From positions 28,560,652-28,624,651 of the forward strand of contig NC_083597.1 of NCBI RefSeq assembly GCF_020882245.1: a DNA stretch of 64,000 nucleotides. Direction: 5' to 3'. Both the position numbers and the translations under genes were made by a program. Below, one piece after another: positions 50,091 through 63,000 of the stretch. Below the pieces are notes generated by a model, which saw nothing but the letters and a program-made list of their open reading frames with translations, was not told where the DNA came from and searched no databases. The stretch is from Rhopalosiphum padi (Eukaryota; Arthropoda; Insecta; Hemiptera; Aphididae). Numbering within the stretch: the stretch's first letter is position 1; every line of letters begins with the position of its first letter.

Positions 50091-50519
50091 TTAAGAGGAC
50101 GCCATACCCGCATGTGTTGTCTGTCTTACCAATGTGCATCATAACACATTTTCGTTCAGCAAAATACATTTTGTGATATTAGCTTTAATATTAGAGTAAA
50201 TTTACCTATTATCAAATTTAAAAGTAAGACTATTATTTAAACAATGGCATATGCTTTTATTGATATTATTATTTTAAAGTGAGTTGTAGCTATATAACAT
50301 TTTACAACTCTAAAATGTTCATAACTCACTTTAAAATGATAATATCAATAAAAGCATATATCAATGTCTAGATAATATTTTTACCTTTAAATTTGATAAT
50401 AGGTAAATTTACTCTAATATTAAAGCTAACATCACAAAATATATTCTTCTGAACGAAAATTTGTTATGATGTACGTTAGTAAGACAGAGACAACACATGC
50501 GGGTATGGCGTGCTCTTAA
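50091..50519. mobile_element. MITE of the TTAAGAGGAC family, best-preserved copy
   Basis: Outer ends TTAAGAGGACGCCATACCCG (50,091) and CGGGTATGGCGTGCTCTTAA (to 50,519) are inverted repeats, and the arms pair over about 180 bp each. Examples are CATGTGTTGTCTGTCTTAC with GTAAGACAGAGACAACACATG, and TTTAATATTAGAGTAAATTT on both sides. TTAA at each edge could be a piggyBac-type target duplication. No coding content. The same family occurs at 32,968-33,464 and, truncated, at 30,421. Confidence 0.85.
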
Positions 50520-50671
50520 ATAAAAAAATAAATATATCTTCATTAATCATTAGATATATTTTATGTTCAAATATGATTCAAATACTAAAATAGTTTTGAA
50601 AAAATATAATTATATATTACACGCATAATTTATTATTTTATATGTTTCGAAAACTAACCTATAGGTCGTAA

Positions 50672-50900
50672 AACAGGGGTGGCGAACCTTTTTATTTTCT
50701 GTACCCACGAGTTAAATAAAAATGTTTGGTTCAATTTTATTTTCCCTTTGTGTCAACTTATTTGATGACCTTTTCTTGTTAACCCTAAACAATTCCTAGA
50801 AATGATCTTTTTTATTTGGACAATTGTGTGAGTCATTAAAATAACGCGGGCGTGTCATAGGCTCGCTGTAAAGAAAAATAGGGTATGCCGTAGGCGCATG
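50672..50900 (+). mobile_element. hAT-like repeat terminus/fragment
   Basis: CAGGGGTGGCGAACCTTTTT at about 50,673 matches the consensus style of hAT terminal inverted repeats (CAGGGGTG...AACCTTTTT). Further in, CGTGTCATAGGCTCGCTGTA (about 50,851) resembles the internal or opposite end of such elements (GTGCCATAGGTTCGCC). No target duplication was identified, so the boundaries are approximate. Confidence 0.45.
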
Positions 50901-52550
50901 TTGAGTTAAAATAAATACAATAGTGTGTTTACTGTTTAAGTATATAACATTATTAATTTAATGAATTGTCTGTAATACTTAGTAAAAAGCTGAAGAAATG
51001 ATTTACAAATTGTAATTTTATGACATTTTTATCTCGTTTAGGTAATACAATTGTATAGGATCGATTGAGTTAAAAGTTTTTCGTAATACAGCTATTTAAT
51101 TTTATGTTGTTTAGAAACTAAGTACATAGTTTGTTGTGGGTAAGTACATACGTATATTATATAGAGTAATTTACCATCACCAAGCATTCTGAACCTCCTT
51201 TTTTTTTAAAAAAAAAAATGCAGTTATTCAAAATCTGATTTTTTAAGTTTTTAAATATACTTAAGAGTTAAGACTATATATATTATACATACTTTCACAT
51301 TTTTAAGATTATTTGAACTTATTCATTAAAGAGTGTTCTGTGGAGATACACGCATCTGTTTTTCAAATGAAAATCATCTCCCCTATATTTAACTAAAAAT
51401 TATTTAGTGGGAACATTTTCTGAAATGTTGTACTTACCAAAATAAAATACGAACAAGTTGTTTTTGAGATATTGAATTTTGTTTGGATACCATGGATAAT
51501 TTATAGGTTCATATGATTACGGGCTTATAAGATATGGGGTTTATGGTGATTTGAAAATTTGTATAATGAACACCATTGATATCATCATTTATAATTTGTA
51601 AAAATGGTCAAGCTATAATAAAAACTAGATCCAATATTATTTTATATTTTTGTAAAACCATATACTTAAGAACTATTATCCTTAATATGTATATTTGGAT
51701 AAATAAAAAACTACTCGTTAGAATATTTAAATTAGGTATAGATCAAAATTATCCACTAAATAATTTCAGTAAAAAAGGGATGTTTCATGTAAAAAACAGA
51801 AGTTTGTATCACCATAATATGACACTCCCTGAGTAGCAAAGACATATTTAGGAATTTTGCACCCTAGGTAAGAAAAACCTAGATACCGTATTGGCGTATT
51901 ATATCAAAATGTTCTCCAAAATTCAAAATTTATCGCCCGTGGTCTAAGCCTCTCCTGCCCCGCTCCCACTAATACGTCTCTGCTGAGTAATACAAAAATC
52001 TGAAGAATTTGAATAAATTCATTATCATATAAAAAATGGTGGTGAGCATGCTTATAGTGAATCTAGAATCACCTTACAATATGTGTTGATTTGTGAGACA
52101 GAAGTTATAAAAATATATCAAACAATGGCATATTTATTCATAATAAACATTTTTTTTTTTTTTGTAAATTAAAATCGGTGTTTTTTTGTGTGTGATTTAG
52201 TTTATTGAGAGTGATGATAAATAACAATGCGCACATAATATTTACGTATACTAGGTTATCATGCTGATTAAAAATCGAACTAAATCGTGGGTCATATAGT
52301 TGGACTACTGGAGGCATGTCCCTGCAGGGTTTCATTTATATTCAGAATAACACAGCCATTGTTTCGGCAGAGATAAGTGTTTCGACGTAGAAACCTCTAC
52401 GCAACTCATAAACTCACTGAAGGTTGTTTCTATATAGTTGTTAACTTGCCTTACGCGTGAAAAAATAATAATCGACGTACGAAAATACCTTAGTGTCATT
52501 ATTTTATACATTTTTATCGTTTAGTACAAGCGATTCTATATGTACTAAAT

Positions 52551-52595
52551 ATTAATACCTCCACACTACAAAGTTTGTAGTATGGAGGTATTAAT
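52551..52595. repeat. 45-bp near-perfect palindrome
   Basis: ATTAATACCTCCACACTACA (52,551-52,570) pairs with TGTAGTATGGAGGTATTAAT (52,576-52,595) through a tiny centre, with a single mismatch (52,564 against 52,582). It could form a cruciform, or be the remains of two head-to-head element ends. Confidence 0.85.
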
Positions 52596-54479
52596 TTAAT
52601 ATTACTATCTATTGTTTGTTTATAAAACGTGTCATATCAGTAGTTTTAAATTTTAAATACGAGTTGTGTTGACTAAAAGTTTGTTAATTGTGAATTTAAT
52701 ATAGATTATAGCCTATATAGGCACATGTGTACAATAGCTGATATACTGGCACAAAATTACACTTGATATCTTCTTTTTTACACCTATTATTATTCTTATG
52801 TTTAATACAATACAACATAGCTAGAGGTTAGCAGCCTGGGTAATCGCAGACATATTTAGAGCGAAAACTCCCGCAATATTATTATAATGTCTTACAGAAA
52901 AATTGTAGAGCATTTATTTTTTAAATCATGTACGTAAATAAATTTGTAATAAAATATTTATGAATGACTAAGAATTTTATTCATACATAGGCTATTGATA
53001 CCATAATGTATATATCGGATTACTATAGTAGAATTATAACCAAAGATACGTATTATAAGTACAATTTCTCATAACGTGCTTAGCGGTAATAGAGAGGGTA
53101 CGCAATAAACACCAGCGTTATTATGAAATATTGTCAAGGGAAGTAGCGTTTATGATTTTATTGTCCCTATTTTTTGTATACAAATAAAATCAAATATTAT
53201 TTCCTAATAACATACGCCGCGATGCCCTTACTAATGTCCGTGCACTTTACGGAAACTAATCTAAATTTTAGAGTAGGTATACTAACTATATTACGGCATA
53301 ACGCGTGGGAATATTATCATTTTTATACAAGATAGAGTGATAGATACTAAAAATTTTAAGAATTGATTTAGGAAATACCAAGCTTTCATTGCTATCAAAC
53401 TAGTACCTATCAGAAGTAATTTGTTTAATATTTAAATTGCATAATTGGATTATTTCTATCAATGAATGGTAATCTACGTGTATAGAAGCTATAACAATAA
53501 CGACATTATTATTTTTAGTAGGTATATATTATACATTTACATGCGTTATTACAGGTGTCTTTAAATTTTTAAACTTTGTATAAAATAATAAATCATTTGT
53601 AGTAGTCAATATAGAGGAGGGGGGTCTTAAGGCACTTTGTCCGTTCTAAAGTCGCCAAAATCTTGTTACACGTTCGAGTAACTTGCCGATCAATTTATGG
53701 ATATTTCAAACATTTATAACTTAATAAGCAAGCCAAAGTCCACTCCTTAAGTTTTCCATCAAAAGGTGCTCTGTTATCTATTTAAAAGACTTATACGCTA
53801 TAGTATTAGGTATAGTGAAATTAATATTTGAAAATCGACTTGTAATCGCAAAACGATATCGAATTTAGAGTATAATAATTATATAATATACTGATGTTTC
53901 CGTATTATAGTGCACACGAAACGGTCGTCTGGTTATGGCAATACGAACACAATATTATCATCGATTGGTTTTTACTTTTTAGGACGGAAATAAACGTGCG
54001 CTGATTGTGCAATTTACAGCGTTGTAACTTAGAATGGCCGAATAACGTCACAACGATACGCCGGATGCTGCATGTAGGAGCAATATATATTTTTTATTAT
54101 ATACGTGCATTGTACAATGAACATTATTACATAGATAGTGTAAATATTTTAATATGTTAAAATAAGATAAGAATACAATTAATACGCTAAACCTACAGTC
54201 GAAATTTAATCTACGTCCGCTTATGAATAACGTATATCGCGGGTGCTATATAGGCAAACGTTACGTTCGTTAATTTTGTTTCATTCGTAATGTACTAATA
54301 TTTCAACTTTAATAAGATTATTATCACAATCTGATTGGGAAACTGTTCCAATAATTGGTTGTAATCGATTTTTTTGGACTGTGGTAAATCAAAAAGAAAA
54401 GTGATTTACCTGAACACGTTGCACGCTACTACTAGTGACATAATATTATATTATTATATTATATAGTGCGGAGAACAAG

Positions 54480-56171
54480 TCATATTAAATTTGCGCCGTC
54501 AGACTTGTTTCGTTTTCAACACGAATATGGGCCGTAGGGTGACAAGTCTCAAAAGTCGTAAATATAAGAAGCTAAAAGTTATAGCAAAGTCGGAAAACAT
54601 CGATATCATTGCTGAAGTGCTTAATATTATACCGCGGCGGCGCGGCGCCAGCTTGTATACCGCGAGAACAGTATATTATTACATACCAGAGTATGGCCTC
54701 CCGAAACTTTCCTAATTTGCCACTGTAAATATTATTATTTCGTCTCGTGCCTATTTACATATTATGTTTTTAATTTGAAAACTCGCGACATTTAAATCGG
54801 CACGCAGTAAAGCATGCCATCAGCGGGCGTCCTCGCATAAAAGCCCTCTCCCCCCCCCCCCCGAATTTTCTCGGTCGCCGATTTCGCACCTAACGTAATG
54901 AAATATATGCCTAGCCTTTACCCTGTGTACACATAATTCAAGACGTACGCGCAAACCGTCACATCGCCGGAACCGTTTTCCCGGGCGAGGTTTATATAGT
55001 GTCCGACATATAATAATAATATGGGGGTTGAATATCTCGGGGAACCCCGCAAACGCGTCGTCGATCAGTGTATGTTTGGCCGCCTAACGCGATAGACATA
55101 ATAATATTTTGACGAAATGTTATCGATGACCCCGGCGGTCTGTATAATAATAATATCACTGTCGAAGTTCGAATAAGCACCGCTTTCAAAAGCCAAACGC
55201 GCATAATGTACAGTGTACCCGCAAAGTGGCGTTTGTGGAGAGGTGGTGATGATGGGGTGCGGGGAGGCGGGCGATATTCGCCGACCACGCGAGCTCGACA
55301 ACAATAAATAATTATCGTTACATTGTTGCGCGACCGAAAAGCACAAATCGACGGGCATAAAACACGCGAGCGTTACGCGCAGTGCTTATACACGCGCGAC
55401 CGTATAATATGTCGTTATACTACAAAAGCGTACATATAGCTAGGTGTAACCTATATATTTATATTGTGCTGAGTGTGCATTTTACCTTGGACTAAACGTC
55501 GTTTGTGCGTCACGGGATCCGGTAATGAGCGGAAGGTCGGGACGGTCGACCACTTCAACCGCGGCGAATCGTCGTCGTCATAGTGCTGCGGGCCCACGTC
55601 GTCTGCGCCGGCGATCAGGTGGTAGCTGCGGCGGCGGCGGCGGTGGCGGCGGCGCCGGTCGTCATAGCGTCCGCGCGCGATTATCGTGTCACGCGCGCGC
55701 GAGTCGGTCTCTCGGCGGGCGGGCGGCCGGCTTTTCCGCGGTCAGGTTTTTTTTTGAATTTATTTCGTTTTTCGGCCGACCGGACTCGCGCAAAACGCCG
55801 CTGTCTCACATGCGCTCGTGTCACGATACACGGAACTGTGTCGCGCCGGAAATTCGACTGAGAGGCGTACTGTACTGTTTATTATTTCATTTCAATCGAG
55901 TTTTCGGCCGTACATACGCGTAATACAATATATAGGTTATTATATATGTTTTCCTTCTGCCGCCACCACACTCTGCTGGGTTCGGGTCTTGCAGGCTACA
56001 CGATTCGCGAGCGTGCTTGTTTGCGATTATTGTTATTGTTATTGTTATACGCTATTATAACTATTACTATTGTTATAACGTGTACGCGTGTGTGCAGTGT
56101 AGTTTTAGCAGCGCAACAGCAGCAGAAATCGTAGTAGTAGTAGTAGTAGAATAGTAGTAGTAGTAGTAGAA

Positions 56172-56203
<32 letters not shown>

Positions 56204-56760
56204 CCAGTAGTACCAGTAGTAGTAGCGGTGACTGGTGGTGCGATATCGGCGGCTGCGTTAGCTGTGCCGCGCGCGCGTTCGACTCACCGCGATCCGTCAC
56301 CGGACCGATATTGATCCACGAGCGCGCTCGCCGCTGCCACCGCCTTTGGCCCGATTAACGTGCGCGCGTTTTTTTCTCCATTTTTTCACTTGACGTTGCT
56401 ATTTTTTCCCCCGTCGGCCCACCGACGCCGTATCGTGTGGATCGTTTTGGCACTCGTCCCTGTCAAAAACGTGTATACGTTTATAATAATAATATTCGCA
56501 CGTACGCGCACAATATTATGGTATTGCCGAGAAAAAACCGTACGTGAATTTCAATCCGTTTTTTGTGCGCACCGCAATTACGCCGTATATACCTGTACGA
56601 TATTGTAATATTTGCAGTTTGGCGCACGCCGTGTATACGGTTTTAACGTATTTACGGTTGCGCATAAGTGGCCACTTGAAACGAGAACGGGCTCGTAAGC
56701 GCAACCTATACAACAATAAGCCGCCTCAACCAAAAACGAACTAATCGTCTTATTGTATAT
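54480..56760. promoter_or_regulatory. GC/CpG-rich block, probable promoter and first exon of an unassigned gene
   Basis: GC and CpG content are far above the flanks, with GCGCGCG runs, a GGC-repeat patch (about 55,626-55,658) and simple repeats. The longest frame, 132 codons from an ATG at 55,525 (+), is Arg/Ser/Gly-rich low complexity and overlaps other frames; it may be part of a first exon or may be noncoding. Orientation cannot be decided. It may serve a gene extending out of the window on the plus strand, or be the distant 5' exon of the peptidase gene on the minus strand (a donor-like CCAAG|GTAAAA occurs on that strand near 55,487). This is inference from composition. Confidence 0.45.
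56131..56225 (+). repeat. (GTA)n microsatellite
   Basis: About thirty GTA units with a few interruptions (GAATAG, GTACCA), within the GC-rich block. Confidence 0.95.
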
Positions 56761-56990
56761 TGTTATTGTAATAATAGATATATTCATCGCCGCGAGTCTA
56801 TAGGTTAGTTGACGAAATTTTCGACAAAATGTGTATCTTCATCTCAGATACAATATATAATACCTTACAATATATTAATTATATTATAATACACAAATGC
56901 CATTTATTGTGATCGCGTGATCTGGACAAAGGACATAATAGCATATTAACCCCAAAAAATCACTGCAAAAGACAGAAAAATCTGACGTTT

Positions 56991-56993
<3 letters not shown>

Positions 56994-57036
<43 letters not shown>
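56994..57036. repeat. (AT)n microsatellite with symmetric flanks
   Basis: About 21 uninterrupted AT units flanked by TTTATACAT on the left and ATGTATAAA on the right, so the whole tract (about 56,986-57,043) is a palindrome. Confidence 0.9.
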
Positions 57037-57040
<4 letters not shown>

Positions 57041-58251
57041 AAATGCACTCAGAAACCCTAAAATGTGCTGCAGTATAGACGTACATTAAACTTTTTTTTT
57101 ATAGTTATTTAATTAATAATTTTTAAAAAATAAATAATATCTAAAACAAGAACAACGTAAAATAAGATACCTACAAACTGTAATTGCAATATGACTCAAA
57201 TATTTTCAATTCAATTGTCTAATCGATCCGCAGCCACTTAGAAGCGTGTGGAGGTTTTCAAATTATCAAATGATATAAATAATTAATTTAATAAAACTTG
57301 TTTAAAATAAAATGTGCAAAACAACTCTAAAATAGCAAAAATTATCTTTATAAAGACTACATAATATGGCCGTAATGTATCATAACTCGTAACATGAAAC
57401 AAATTTGCTTTTAGCAAGCGCCTTTTATTATGGTTGCATACAGAAAATATGCAAATAGTAGAAATCTTCTTCCCTGGTCATAATATTTTTTTAAAACCCA
57501 ATATTTTTTATGGGGTGCATTCGATGAATCTGGATAACTGATTCTGATATGTATAGCTGATATAGTATTATAGTCCATGATATAATCTAGATTTTATAAT
57601 ATCCATAACTCACCTAGGCCTTAGGCATACTGAAGGTATTATAACATCTATATAATATACATAGTTTTTAATCTAATTAAAAAATGATTGCAATTTTTGA
57701 AAACATTTTTGACACCCCCCCTCTCATCTTTAAAAAAATCATTGTGGCATTTACCTGCTATAAATATAAATACATTACACGCATTATATATATTATATTC
57801 GTATGATTTGCGAGGCCTGACGAAGCCTTATATAAATTTACAAATCACTGTAATACATTCGAAATTAAAAAATTTCAGAAAAATTGTTATCATTTAGTAT
57901 GGAAGCAGAAAAATTAATGTAATTTTTGCATTATACGGAAAAAGCAGTACAAAAATAGTATGTGGTAATAATATACGATAACATATCTCCAAGGAGCAAA
58001 TTAAGGATACACGAGTAGTGCACGGAACAAAAGCTCCAGAATTTTTTTTAAAGTATCTATAACTGTACCTCTTGGTTTTCTACCTTTTTCTTACCATATT
58101 TTCTCTATTATCATAATAATTTATAATATGATACTTTACACGACAATTTTTAATTTATTTATTAGTTCTAATAAGGAATTTTTTTGGCATTATTTTTCTA
58201 CATAAAACATAACATTTTATGATATGAAATAATATAATTTTCTTATTATTT

Positions 58252-58384
58252 TTATGGAACGCGATAAAATTCAAACACTAATCTAAGTAATAAACCACGA
58301 AGTTCAGGGTCTGCTTCCTCCCACTTCCAAGGACGACTATGAGAATATGAGATTCTACTTAATCTATTCAGTGTGCCTTTATGG
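58252..58384 (-). CDS. Orphan terminal-exon candidate
   Basis: On the minus strand an acceptor-like ATATGATATAG precedes a frame of about 44 codons reading HKGTLNRLSRISYSHSRPW, then KWEEADPELRGLLLRLVFEF and YRVP, then TAA (58,254-58,252). Composition is clearly less AT-rich than the flanks and the codons look protein-coding. In the assumed phase (2) it does not join the EF-hand gene's exons, which all end in phase 0. It could be the last exon of an unplaced gene, a gene relic or part of a transposon. I do not recognise the protein. Confidence 0.3.
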
Positions 58385-60012
58385 CTATATCATATAATAT
58401 ATTTGTAGGTATACATTTTATTATTAATATTATACAATATTATGTATGAAGCCTTTAGAGTTACGTTTTAGATTGTCGCCACATCGTTTGAATGACAATA
58501 AAACGTACTCCGTTCGTTAATAATAATTATTGTCCCCACAATGCATGGCCCGAGTCACAATATATTATAATTTATATTGTGATATATTTTAGGTACGCAA
58601 ACCATTCATACCGGATGCGACTTGACAGTATACGATCTGCGTTCATTATTCGTTATAACTTAGAACATGTTTTATTTCTTTCAGTCAAACACTTACAAAA
58701 GACGAGTTAAAAATTAAATTATAGATACCTGCAATATCATTCAGTATTTTTTTTTATTTTGTATCTGTAATAAGTGTTAAACTTTTAACTGTATACATGA
58801 ATACTTATAGACATATAAGACTTACATAGGTAATACATTATGTATTATATTTCCGTTCTCGTCCATTATTTACAAAAACAATATCAACTTCATATTGTCC
58901 AACATGGACACCGATATGATTATAATTTCAAATTCTCAGAGAGAACAATATTGTTCGAACACCACATTCTCTAAATGCAATAATGCAGTTATACGAGTCG
59001 TGTGTACATAATCGAGTTTAAGCCTAGTTAAATGTATTATTTACGAATTCAGACCGTCTAAAATCTATATTAATATACACGTTGTATTAGAAATATTTAG
59101 ATATTTAGAATATATTATACGCCTATACGTGTGTACTATATAGATACTAAATTATTAACTACTATTTATATGTTATTCGTAATTAAGTATATAGATTATT
59201 CACATCACACTACGTTATATTATTTTAATTTTCAAAAAATTCGACATCGTCGCTATTACTTGAAATTAATATCCGTAAAAATGTCATAACTGTTGCCAAA
59301 TGTCTAATCCCTGTATATATGCATAGGTAGTGTAGGTATACCTGTGTAGTTTTACGGTAAATAACGATAAGTCTTATTGAACACGGTTATAAATCAGTCG
59401 CATAAACGATAATAATCATATGATTTATTATATAGTCAAACTATAAAATGTATTATACTTATAGCATATATACATATTGCTACCGTATAGTTAGATTACT
59501 ATAATATAATGTATATTTTATTTTTTGGTTTTAAAATGCAAAACTTACCTTTTATAAACGTTGAACTGTTGCCTCGTGATAATACTGACAAGAGGACAAT
59601 ATAAATCGGTTTAAAAATGCACTCTAATATATACAAGTAAATTATAATAACAAACCATACGCGTAATTTCGTAAATGTATAAGGTTTATTAGATGCAACA
59701 TTTATATTTCATTATAATATAATACAATAATATAAATTGGCAATAACCGCTGCAAATTTAATTCTCGTATTCACATTACATACCTATGATTAAAGTACTA
59801 TGATAGATGGGTAAATAAGTAATACAAATATTTTAGATAATATCGTCAATGTTTAATGACAAGTAGATATAGGTAATATCAATATCAAAATAAGCAAGTA
59901 TATCATGTTAAATTGTTAAATAATTATTTAGGTATAATCCCATACATTATGTATAAACATTAAACAAATTATTATAGCTAGGTGTACATAATAGATTATC
60001 TTATAATTATTG

Positions 60013-63000
60013 TTAGTTGTACTTATAGCTGACGTTGCCGTTGTCTATTGTTGCATCTTGATCTTGCACTTTATATTTATTGTGAAACAAATGCTTTTTT
60101 ATAACCAACATTAAATCTTCCAGTTTAATCGTTTCATCTTTGTCGTTTACAATGCCCAATGACTTTATTAAGTTGGCCTGTACAACAAACCGAAAATGCA
60201 AAGTTAATATCGATTAATTATCTGCTTGCATTTTAATGCTCTAAGAAACCATGAAACATGCATGAAGTTATGCACTAACAATTATAGTGAAATATGCACT
60301 AAAAATGTCAATGCTTCATACAATAAATTTACAATATTATATATTTATGACTTGGTATGGACCAATAAAAAGTATTCATAAAATATTAAAAACCGTGTAT
60401 AAAATAAATAAATCTAAATTACGAAAAATAAATAGATAAGCTTGATAAAAAAAAAAATGTATAAAAAATGAGCTTTTAATTTTAAATATATGTTGGTTAT
60501 CCATATATTTTATTTCACTAAATATGCAATAAAAACATTATAATTAGCATATTGGTTTAAAATGTTTAAATATATGTGGAAAAATTTTGGATCTAATATG
60601 ATTGTCTTGCAACTCGTACGTTGAATTTGAATTTAGAATAACGTTTATGTATATATTGTATATTCATTAAATTCAATTCACAGCCATATTTAAGACCAAG
60701 AATTCAAGATAAACATAATAATATGTTGATTGTAATTTGTATATAATTATGTATTACCTTCTTTGATGTTCCAATACATTCTAAAAATTTAATATATTCT
60801 TCTTTTGAAATATCGCCATTTTGGTCTTTGTCAACAGTCTGTGTGGAAAACAATGGTTTTAATTATTTTTGCAGTAATAGTTGAAATAAATCAAAATCGA
60901 TTTCTAAGATTACAAACATTTTTATGCTAATAAGTACTTTAAACCCTAAGGCAAATTATATTGAAATTTATTCAAATAAATTAATTATATACAACTACTG
61001 AACATTGTTAAATATTTATGTTATTTAGTTATAATTAATAAAAACTAAAATGTATATCTATGCGTTAAGCTAAATAAAATAAGTAGTTTATTGAACTCGA
61101 GTAATACATAAATACACTTAACTATTTAAATTTATTATTTATAAAAAATATTCAGAGTATCCGATTTCAAAAATGATATAGTTAAATATTAGATAATGCA
61201 AATATGCTATAATATAAATAAACAGCGTATATTTGAAATTCAAGATAATTAAAAATTAAAATTTTGAGAATCATTTTTTAAAAACTGTATTAAATATATA
61301 CGAGTATATGAATTTCTCTAAAAATATAATGTATATATGTAATATATTAGTTAGATATACCTATGTAATTAGTAATTACGTATAATTCTTATAATCGAAT
61401 TAATTGTTATACATGTTATTACAACTAAAACTTAAAATATTCAACGAAGATTGTTATTAATAGTATATCATCATTCATCAGTACTATTAGTTATTACTAT
61501 ATGTTTAAATTATGTATTTTTACATACAGATTTTAAAAATATAATGTGGGTGAATGTGATGCTTTCTACCCTTTAAATAATTTACCAATAACTAATAAAT
61601 ACATCTAAACACTATAACACTATAACAGCAGTCATTAAAGTGTTGTACAATTTTTACAATTAGTATTATTATATCATATTAATACTATCCAATACTATCA
61701 ATGCGTATAACTTTAAGTTAACTGCTTACTTATAGTTTATAATATAAATACAATATAAAATATATTTTTAATTATTATATTTATAACAAGTTTAAACATC
61801 AAATAATTCTTTAATAGTTGTAATTTTGTAAATGCTCAATAATCATAAGTTTAAAATAGTATACATAAATAATATCTAGACGACACATCGGGGAAAATTA
61901 ATTTGGGTATATTGCATATAATATGTCAAAAAGCGCGGAGCCTGTTTAAGCTCCGAATCCTGCGCGAAGCCTACCCTAGGGATAACAGGCACAGTATATT
62001 AATATGTTTTACTAATTAATTACGTACCTTAAACAAGTATGGTAAAAGTTGAACAACTTCATCTTTCAGACCATCGTCGTTTTGTTTTACGTATTGAATA
62101 TACTTCAAATATTTCTCTACCGTAACGTAATCGAATGGATCAATGCATCCCCAATGTTTGTACCATAAGTTCTATAACGAGATATTTAAATTTTATATAT
62201 TTATATGTAAAATATAAAAAATATTATATCAAGTAAGTCATATTTAAAAATATCTTGCGGTTTCCCATTTAAATATGTGTATATATATAACAGATATCAG
62301 GACCTGTGAGAGGACGAGGGCAGAGGGGGCTCAGAGCTCTGGGCATGGGCTTCCGGGGGTGGGTGCCGTTGTCCAAGGCCATTCATACAAACAATTGTTA
62401 ATATTTTCTATACTAAAATCGAATAAAATTATGATTTTTGACAATCCTTAAAAAACTGTTACAAAACTTATTTTATCTTCTTAAAGCAAATAGAATGACT
62501 TTTAATTAAATAAAAATTAGTAAATTTTAGTTTAAAGTTAAGTAAATTAAACAGTTGTTAAAATTCATAAAGCTCGGTGGCCGCCGCCCACCAGTAATTT
62601 AAAGCAATGCACGATATTTTGTCTGACATAGTTTATTTTAAGAATTATCTTATTTTATGATATAAGATAAGATTTTAGTATTATACATTGTAGTACAAAT
62701 GTAGTTGGTCTTTATATTGTGTGTGCTAATAGGTTATTTCAATGGTATTTGGTCGATAACGACTAACTTTACTGTTTAATTAATAGTGCACTGGTAAAAC
62801 GATACCTAAATAACTTATAGAAGATAAGCTTACAGGTTAAATCCCAAGTTTAAAATTGATATATTTAGGCAATTTTGACAAAAAGACACTGTCGCCTTGA
62901 GACGATCGCAATGCCATCAAAACTTTAATACGGGATAGACTTGAAAATACTAGACAAAAGGCGTCCGAAAAGAAGTTTTATTAGAACAACAGGACACAAA

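Larger units (their letters stand above)
50520..54479. other. Intergenic AT-rich DNA
   Basis: No gene could be supported. It contains a hAT-like terminus near 50,672 and a near-perfect palindrome at 52,551-52,595. An 86-codon frame at 51,576-51,836 and a 65-codon frame at 52,335-52,138 (-) show no domain and were not called. Confidence 0.5.
56761..60012. other. Intergenic AT-rich DNA
   Basis: Mostly noncoding. It contains the (AT)n palindrome and one coding-like segment at 58,252-58,384 (-), listed separately. It also includes the 3' flank of the EF-hand gene. Confidence 0.5.

Noticed and set aside
52138..52335. 65-codon minus-strand frame beginning MKPCRDMPPVVQLYDPRFSS
   Set aside because: The first half looks protein-like, but the end runs into a poly-Lys/T-tract translation and no domain or splice partner was found.
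54491..54715. 74-codon plus-strand frame, Arg/Lys-rich
   Set aside because: No domain is visible, and it lies at the edge of the GC-rich block where spurious frames are common.
55525..55923. 132-codon Arg/Ser/Gly-rich frame in the GC-rich block
   Set aside because: Low-complexity translation of GGC repeats with a competing overlapping frame of 92 codons; not supportable as a gene, though it could be part of a first exon.
55946..56300. Leu/Tyr-rich frames over the (GTA)n region
   Set aside because: Translations of microsatellites on either strand.
61976..61992. Homing endonuclease I-SceI site
   Set aside because: TAGGGATAACAGGCACAG matches the 18-bp site only in its first 14 bases or so; resemblance to a conserved rRNA motif or chance is more likely.
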